Assembly: GCA_016209725.1 (NCBI GenBank)
Contig: JACQVO010000300.1
Span: 1 to 9,767, forward strand
Reading direction: 5' to 3'
DNA from: Candidatus Methylomirabilota bacterium
GTDB taxonomy: Bacteria > Methylomirabilota > Methylomirabilia > Methylomirabilales > 2-02-FULL-66-22
Length of the DNA: 9,767 bases
Position numbers and translations under genes: made by a program
In this document: positions 6,422-9,767 of the stretch, piece by piece
Layout of the letters: each line of letters starts with the position of its first letter
Numbering within the stretch: the stretch's first letter is position 1
Notes under the pieces: model-generated
What the model was told of the DNA's origin: nothing
Database searches by the model: none
Seen by the model: the letters and a program-made list of their open reading frames with translations, nothing else

Positions 6422-7392
6422 GCCTCAGCCTCGGCTCCGGTGGCAAGCTCATGAGGGAATTCCTGAGGACCCTCATCCTCAGGCACCTCGGGAATCCCTG
6501 CCTGGATGGCCTGGCGGACAGCGCCCACCTCGAGATCAGGGGGAGGGTCGGGTTCACCACAGACAGCTTTGTCATCCAGCCGATCTTCTTCCCAGGAGGC
6601 GATATCGGCAGGCTGGCCGTGGCTGGCACCGTCAATGACCTGGTGGTGTCGGGCATAAAGCCCCTGTATCTTTCCCTGTCCCTCATCCTGGAGGAGGGGT
6701 TCCCGGTCTCCGACCTCAAGAAGGTCCTCTCCTCGGTGCGGGAGGCGGCGGCGGAGGCTGGGGTCATGGTGGTCACGGGAGATACGAAGGTTGTCCGAAG
6801 GGGTGAGGCCGACGGACTCTATATCAACACGGCCGGAGTCGGCCAGGTGGTCGCAGAGCCAGGCGGGATAGAGGGGGGGGATGTCATCATCCTGACGGGC
6901 AGCGTGGGGGACCACTCCGTGGCGGTGATGGTGGCCCGGAGGGAGTTCGAGTTTGAGGGGGAGATGGAAAGCGACTGCCGGCCGCTCCACGGGCTCCTGC
7001 CCCTGTGGCAGATGGGGGTGAAATGGATGCGCGACATCACGAGGGGTGGGTTGGCAACTATCCTGTGCGAGTGCGCCGAGGGGGGGGATGTCCCCGTGTT
7101 CGTAGAGGAAGCACGGGTGCCGCTGTCGGCACCGGTGAGGGCGATCTCGGAGATCCTGGGCCTCGATCCCCTCTATCTGGCCAGTGAGGGGAAGGCGGTG
7201 GTGATTGCCCCCCGGGACAGGGCGGAGGGGATCGTGGATTTTCTGCGAAGCCTGCCGGCAGGAAAGTCTTCAGCGGTTATCGGGAGGATCGGGGGCCACG
7301 AGAGGAAAGGCGAGGTTGTTCTCAAGAGCATCTCGGGGGGGTTGAGGCTGCTGGAGCCCCTCACGGGTGAGCTCTTGCCAAGGATCTGTTAG
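6409..7392 (+). CDS. hypE: HypE, thiocyanate-forming dehydratase of hydrogenase maturation
   Basis: HypE accepts a carbamoyl group from HypF on its C-terminal cysteine, dehydrates it with ATP to thiocyanate, and donates cyanide to the HypC-HypD iron. The 327-residue product has the PurM-like fold motifs: GSGGKL at 9-14, FTTDSFV at 49-55, FPGGDIG at 61-67, GTVNDL at 73-78, TGDTKVV at 123-129, GDHS at 167-170, RDITRGGLA at 208-216 and ASEGK at 258-262. It ends in PRIC, with the acceptor Cys327 as the very last residue. The GTG at 6409 is chosen because it gives MDRISLSLGSGG, the normal family N-terminus. The next methionine (6451) would cut away the GSGG motif. GGGG at 6398-6401 is a plausible ribosome binding site 7 nt upstream. 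It overlaps hypD by 13 nt. Confidence 0.95.
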   Translation: MDRISLSLGSGGKLMREFLRTLILRHLGNPCLDGLADSAHLEIRGRVGFTTDSFVIQPIFFPGGDIGRLAVAGTVNDLVVSGIKPLYLSLSLILEEGFPVSDLKKVLSSVREAAAEAGVMVVTGDTKVVRRGEADGLYINTAGVGQVVAEPGGIEGGDVIILTGSVGDHSVAVMVARREFEFEGEMESDCRPLHGLLPLWQMGVKWMRDITRGGLATILCECAEGGDVPVFVEEARVPLSAPVRAISEILGLDPLYLASEGKAVVIAPRDRAEGIVDFLRSLPAGKSSAVIGRIGGHERKGEVVLKSISGGLRLLEPLTGELLPRIC

Positions 7393-7416
7393 TCCTGAGC
7401 AGGGTGCCGACAAGGG

Positions 7417-7422
7417 AGGAGG
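7417..7422 (+). promoter_or_regulatory. Ribosome binding site of the metal permease
   Basis: AGGAGG, part of GGGAGGAGG at 7414-7422, lies 8 nt before the ATG at 7431. It decides against the earlier in-frame GTG at 7404. Confidence 0.75.
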
Positions 7423-7430
7423 TCATCAGC

Positions 7431-8144
7431 ATGTCCTCGGAACCCCTCGCGCTCATGGTTACCGCCGCTTCCCTCGGGTGCTTCCACGCCGTGCTGGGAC
7501 CCGATCACTACCTGCCGTTTGTCGTAATGGCTCGGACGGGAGGGTGGTCCTTGGCCAAGACGACGTGGGTCACGGTGCTGTGTGGGCTTGGGCATGTCGG
7601 GAGCTCGGTCCTGCTGGGCATGGTTGGCATCGCCTTCGGTATCGGCCTGACCCGGGTGGAAGCGACGGAGGGGTTTCGGGGAGACGTCGCGGCCTGGGCC
7701 CTGATCGCTTTCGGATTGGTCTACTGCATCTGGGGCGTCCGCCGTGCGGTAAGGAATCGACCCCATACGCACTGGCATCTCCACGCTGACGCGACCGGCC
7801 ACGTCCACACGCACGTGCACACGGGCGAACACCTGCACATCCATGACGCGGAAGCGGCCTCCAACCTCACGCCGTGGATCCTCTTCACGATATTCGTACT
7901 GGGTCCATGTGAGCCCCTCATTCCCCTGCTGATGTATCCCGCGGCTAAAGCCAGCTTGTGGGGCCTGGCGCTGGTCACCATGATCTTCGGCGGGGCGACA
8001 ATCCTCACGATGCTAAGCATCGTCCTGATCTGCTCTTTGGGCGTCGCCCGGCTGCCCCTCGGACGGCTGGAACGCTATAGCAATGCCTTCGCCGGGGCAG
8101 CCATTTTCGCGTGCGGCGTGGCCATTGAGTCGTTCGGACTATAG
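7431..8144 (+). CDS. Six-helix metal permease with histidine-rich loop, probable nickel transporter
   Basis: The 237-residue protein is an integral inner-membrane protein with six likely transmembrane segments near 5-33, 44-73, 86-104, 147-171, 175-204 and 216-236. Helix 1 holds HAVLGPDH at 19-26, resembling the metal-selecting HX4DH signature of NiCoT nickel/cobalt permeases but with five spacer residues. The loop between helices 3 and 4 (112-138) has 11 histidines in 27 residues, mostly alternating, a typical metal-binding loop. Helix 4 carries LGPCEPLIPL at 157-166. The overall look is of the NicO/UreH/TauE-SafE-like permease group, and I cannot name the exact family. Its place 38 nt after hypE argues for nickel uptake for the hydrogenase. 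Export of excess metal (RcnA-like) or transport of another metal cannot be excluded. It is probably the last gene of the operon. Confidence 0.8.
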   Translation: MSSEPLALMVTAASLGCFHAVLGPDHYLPFVVMARTGGWSLAKTTWVTVLCGLGHVGSSVLLGMVGIAFGIGLTRVEATEGFRGDVAAWALIAFGLVYCIWGVRRAVRNRPHTHWHLHADATGHVHTHVHTGEHLHIHDAEAASNLTPWILFTIFVLGPCEPLIPLLMYPAAKASLWGLALVTMIFGGATILTMLSIVLICSLGVARLPLGRLERYSNAFAGAAIFACGVAIESFGL

Positions 8145-8384
8145 GCTCAAGACGTTTCGTCGTTTCCTCTACATCCCTGCTCCTCAGTGCAGAATCAATC
8201 CTGAGAATGCGTGGCATCAGCATCGCGCTTGGCCCGCTTTTTGTCCTGACGGCCTAGCACGCGGGAGGCTTGCGGTGAGCGACGGTCGTCCTGCCGACAC
8301 CTCCCGTGCGGACAAGACCTTGACAAATTCCCGTGCCTGGGGGAGCGTTACGCGCGCGCCCGCTGCCTGCTGTGGAGGCTGTGC
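8145..8384 (+). other. Intergenic region between the hydrogenase operon and the enolase-superfamily gene
   Basis: About 240 bp with no convincing gene. It separates the hydrogenase module from unrelated catabolic genes. The only longer structure is the inverted repeat at 8257-8309. A 16-codon ORF at about 8205-8255 reads like a signal-peptide start but stops at once and has no other support. I see no intrinsic terminator with a T-run after the permease gene. Confidence 0.6.
8257..8309 (+). repeat. Imperfect inverted repeat upstream of the enolase-superfamily gene
   Basis: GCACGCGGGAGG (8257-8268) pairs with CCTCCCGTGC (8300-8309) over 10 base pairs with a 2-nt bulge (GC) in the left arm. The spacer is 31 nt. 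It ends 75 nt before the GTG at 8385. It could be a leader RNA structure, a protein-binding site or chance in GC-rich sequence. No T-run follows, so it is not a classical terminator. Confidence 0.4.
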
Positions 8385-9423
8385 GTGAAGATCACCTCGG
8401 TCGAGACGTTCCGGCTGCGCTTTCCCGTGGATCCGTACCGATACGGCGCCTCGTCGAAAGGCTGGATTCGCGACCGCAGCTCGCTCCTGGTCCGGGTGAA
8501 GACCGATGCGGGCGTCGAGGGTTGGGGGGAAGGGGGACAGACGGGACCGCCCGAGCTCACCCAGGTCGTGGTGGACCACAGCCTGGCGCCCCTCCTCGTG
8601 GGGGAAGACCCCTTCGCCTCCACCATTCTTGGGCGGGCCGTTCCGGGACCGGGTGGTCCCCTACGCGACCGGCATGTACATCAAGCAGGGCCGGGACCGG
8701 GCGGAGCAGTTCCGCATCCTGCAAGACGAGGCCAGAGGATACGTCGCTCAGGGCTTCTCGGCCATGAAGATGAAGATCGGCTTCTTCCACCCAAGACAGG
8801 ACATCGCCCTGGTGGCCGCCATCCGCGAGGCCATCGGTCCGGACATTCGGCTGGCGGTGGACGCCAACCACGCGTACAACGGCTATACCGCCGTCGAGGT
8901 CGGGCGGGCGATAGAACGGTATCAGATTGCCTGGTTCGAGGAACCCGTCCCGCCGGAGGATCTCCAGGGGTACCTGCAGGTCAAGGCCAGGGTGAACATC
9001 CCTATCAGCGGGGGCGAGGTGGAGTACACCTCGTTCGGCGCGCGGGAGCTGATCGCGAGGAGGGCGGTGGACATCATCCAGCCCGACACCTGCGGGTGCG
9101 GCGGGATCACGGAGTGCTGGCGGATCGCGGCCCTGGCCCGGGCCTACGGCATCCAGTACTTTCCCCACGTGTGGGGCTCGGTGGTAGGTCCGGCGGCGTC
9201 GCTGCACCTGCTGGCTTCCTTGCCGCCGTGCCCGCCGACGGGCAACCCGTCCCCCTACTATCAGGAGCCCCTCCTGGAATTCGATCGGAACCCCAGCCCG
9301 TTGCGGGATGAGATGTCGGCGGAGCCCATTCGGTTCGAGGACGGCTTCGTCCGGGTGCCGCAGGGTCCGGGCCTGGGGATTACCATTAACCCGGAGGTGT
9401 TGGAGCACTATCAGGTAGCCTGA
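8385..9423 (+). pseudogene. Mandelate racemase/muconate lactonizing enzyme family gene with internal deletion and frame change
   Basis: The first part (8385 to about 8624) reads MKITSVETFRLRF through an enolase-type N-terminal domain to LLVGEDPFAST. The rest is in the next frame, from LGGPFRDRVVPYATG at about 8629 to the stop at 9423. Intact family members have about 45 residues between these two points, including the AxSGxDxALWDLxGK signature, and these are missing. The C-terminal barrel is otherwise complete. It has AMKMKIG (KxK catalytic pair), DANH, WFEEP and SGGE (three Mg ligands), DIIQPDT and FPHVWGS (Asp-His pair). The joined pieces make about 344 residues against an expected ~370-390. 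GGAGG at 8374-8378 lies 6 nt before the GTG start. Such enzymes act on sugar acids or related carboxylates in the cytosol; the substrate is not recognisable. As read, it cannot give a working enzyme. A misassembly is the alternative. Confidence 0.8.
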
Positions 9424-9513
9424 TGGGGCAATGCCAATCCGGTCGTCATTCGATATTTGCGCCTTTGGCAGATTCGATTTCGACATTATCAATCGTGCGG
9501 AAGGAGGAGAGGG
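9424..9513 (+). other. Short AT-richer intergenic gap
   Basis: Ninety bases, visibly richer in A and T than the surroundings, which suits a control region for the following gene. It contains ATTCGAT twice (9448-9454 and 9472-9478), 24 bp apart. No pair of good -35 and -10 boxes with normal spacing was found. Confidence 0.4.
9501..9507 (+). promoter_or_regulatory. Ribosome binding site of the FAH-family gene
   Basis: AAGGAGG lies 6 nt before the ATG at 9514. It is a near-perfect Shine-Dalgarno sequence and fixes the start of the partial gene. Confidence 0.8.
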
Positions 9514-9767
9514 ATGCGCCTTGTGACCTTTGAGTTCCAGGGGCGGACCCGTCTGGGCGCGGAACAGGACGGCCAGGTGGTGGATCTGAATCGGGGATAC
9601 GCCCTGCTTCTGGCGACGCGCGGCGCGGACGACTTCCAGGCGCGCGCGGATCGGGAGCTGCCCGCGGACATGCGGGGATTCCTGGATCTCTGGGACCAGA
9701 GCCTGTCCAGGGCGAAGCAGGTCTTGGCCTTTGCCCGGGAGATGCAAGCCATGAAGGTCTCCTTCGC
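9514..9767 (+). CDS. Fumarylacetoacetate hydrolase family protein, N-terminal part (3' partial)
   Basis: Eighty-four codons are open to the window end. The N-terminus MRLVTFEFQGRTRLGAEQDG followed by QVVDLNRGYALLL and a helical DMRGFLDLWDQ segment resembles the N-terminal domain of bacterial fumarylacetoacetate hydrolase family enzymes. These cleave C-C bonds of, or tautomerise or decarboxylate, 2-oxo or acylpyruvate-type substrates. The catalytic FAH domain with its metal-binding Glu and Asp residues would lie beyond the window, so the reaction cannot be judged. The strong ribosome binding site at 9501-9507 supports the ATG. It is 90 nt after the mandelate-racemase-family gene, and the two families often share sugar-acid or aromatic catabolic clusters. 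Confidence 0.72.
   Translation, partial: MRLVTFEFQGRTRLGAEQDGQVVDLNRGYALLLATRGADDFQARADRELPADMRGFLDLWDQSLSRAKQVLAFAREMQAMKVSF

Noticed and set aside
8151..8168. Small hairpin GACG-TTT-CGTC just after the permease gene as a terminator
   Set aside because: The stem is only 4 bp and is followed by GTTTCC rather than a T-run.
8205..8255. A 16-codon ORF resembling a signal peptide start
   Set aside because: It stops after 16 codons, has no ribosome binding site of note, and nothing downstream continues it in any frame.
8320..8350. Perfect -35 box TTGACA at 8320-8325 as a promoter for the enolase-superfamily gene
   Set aside because: No acceptable -10 box lies 16-18 nt downstream; the nearest candidates are GC-rich, such as GCGTTA at 19 nt.
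8557..9747. Minus-strand open frame of 396 codons across the enolase-superfamily and FAH-family genes
   Set aside because: It is complementary to well-supported catalytic motifs on the + strand and its product resembles no family known to me.

Overview
The window is GC-rich bacterial DNA in which every gene supported by the sequence lies on the + strand. Taxonomy cannot be read directly. High GC, a group 4 type [NiFe] hydrogenase, and mandelate-racemase-family and fumarylacetoacetate-hydrolase-family genes next to each other would fit an environmental lineage such as Rokubacteria/NC10-like bacteria or a GC-rich proteobacterium. That is inference only.

Region 1 (1-8144) reads as one long, tightly packed operon for making and maturing a membrane-bound [NiFe] hydrogenase. 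It opens inside a proton-translocating antiporter-like membrane subunit (1-879, 5' end outside the window). Next come the [4Fe-4S] small subunit (904-1461), a PhnD-like substrate-binding lipoprotein (1464-2330), then hypA (2399-2791), hypF (2802-5048), hypC (5048-5296), hypD (5315-6421) and hypE (6409-7392), and finally a six-helix metal permease with a histidine-rich loop (7431-8144). HypF and HypE make the cyanide ligands, HypC and HypD assemble the Fe(CN)2CO unit, HypA handles nickel, and the permease probably brings nickel in. Gaps are short or negative (2, 10, -1, 18, -13 and 38 nt), which suggests coupled translation. The hydrogenase large subunit, hypB and a maturation protease are not in the window.

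Region 2 (8145-8384) is a gap of about 240 bp with no convincing gene. It holds one imperfect inverted repeat.

Region 3 (8385-9767) belongs to a different metabolic theme. It has a mandelate racemase/muconate lactonizing enzyme family gene that is broken by an internal deletion with a frame change (8385-9423), followed by the start of a fumarylacetoacetate hydrolase family gene (9514 to beyond the window end).

The points most worth a second look are the orphan PhnD-like lipoprotein inside the hydrogenase operon, a HypA with a zinc loop more than twice the usual length and no HypB beside it, a REP-like hairpin whose flank supplies the hypA ribosome binding site, and the deletion-damaged enolase-superfamily gene.
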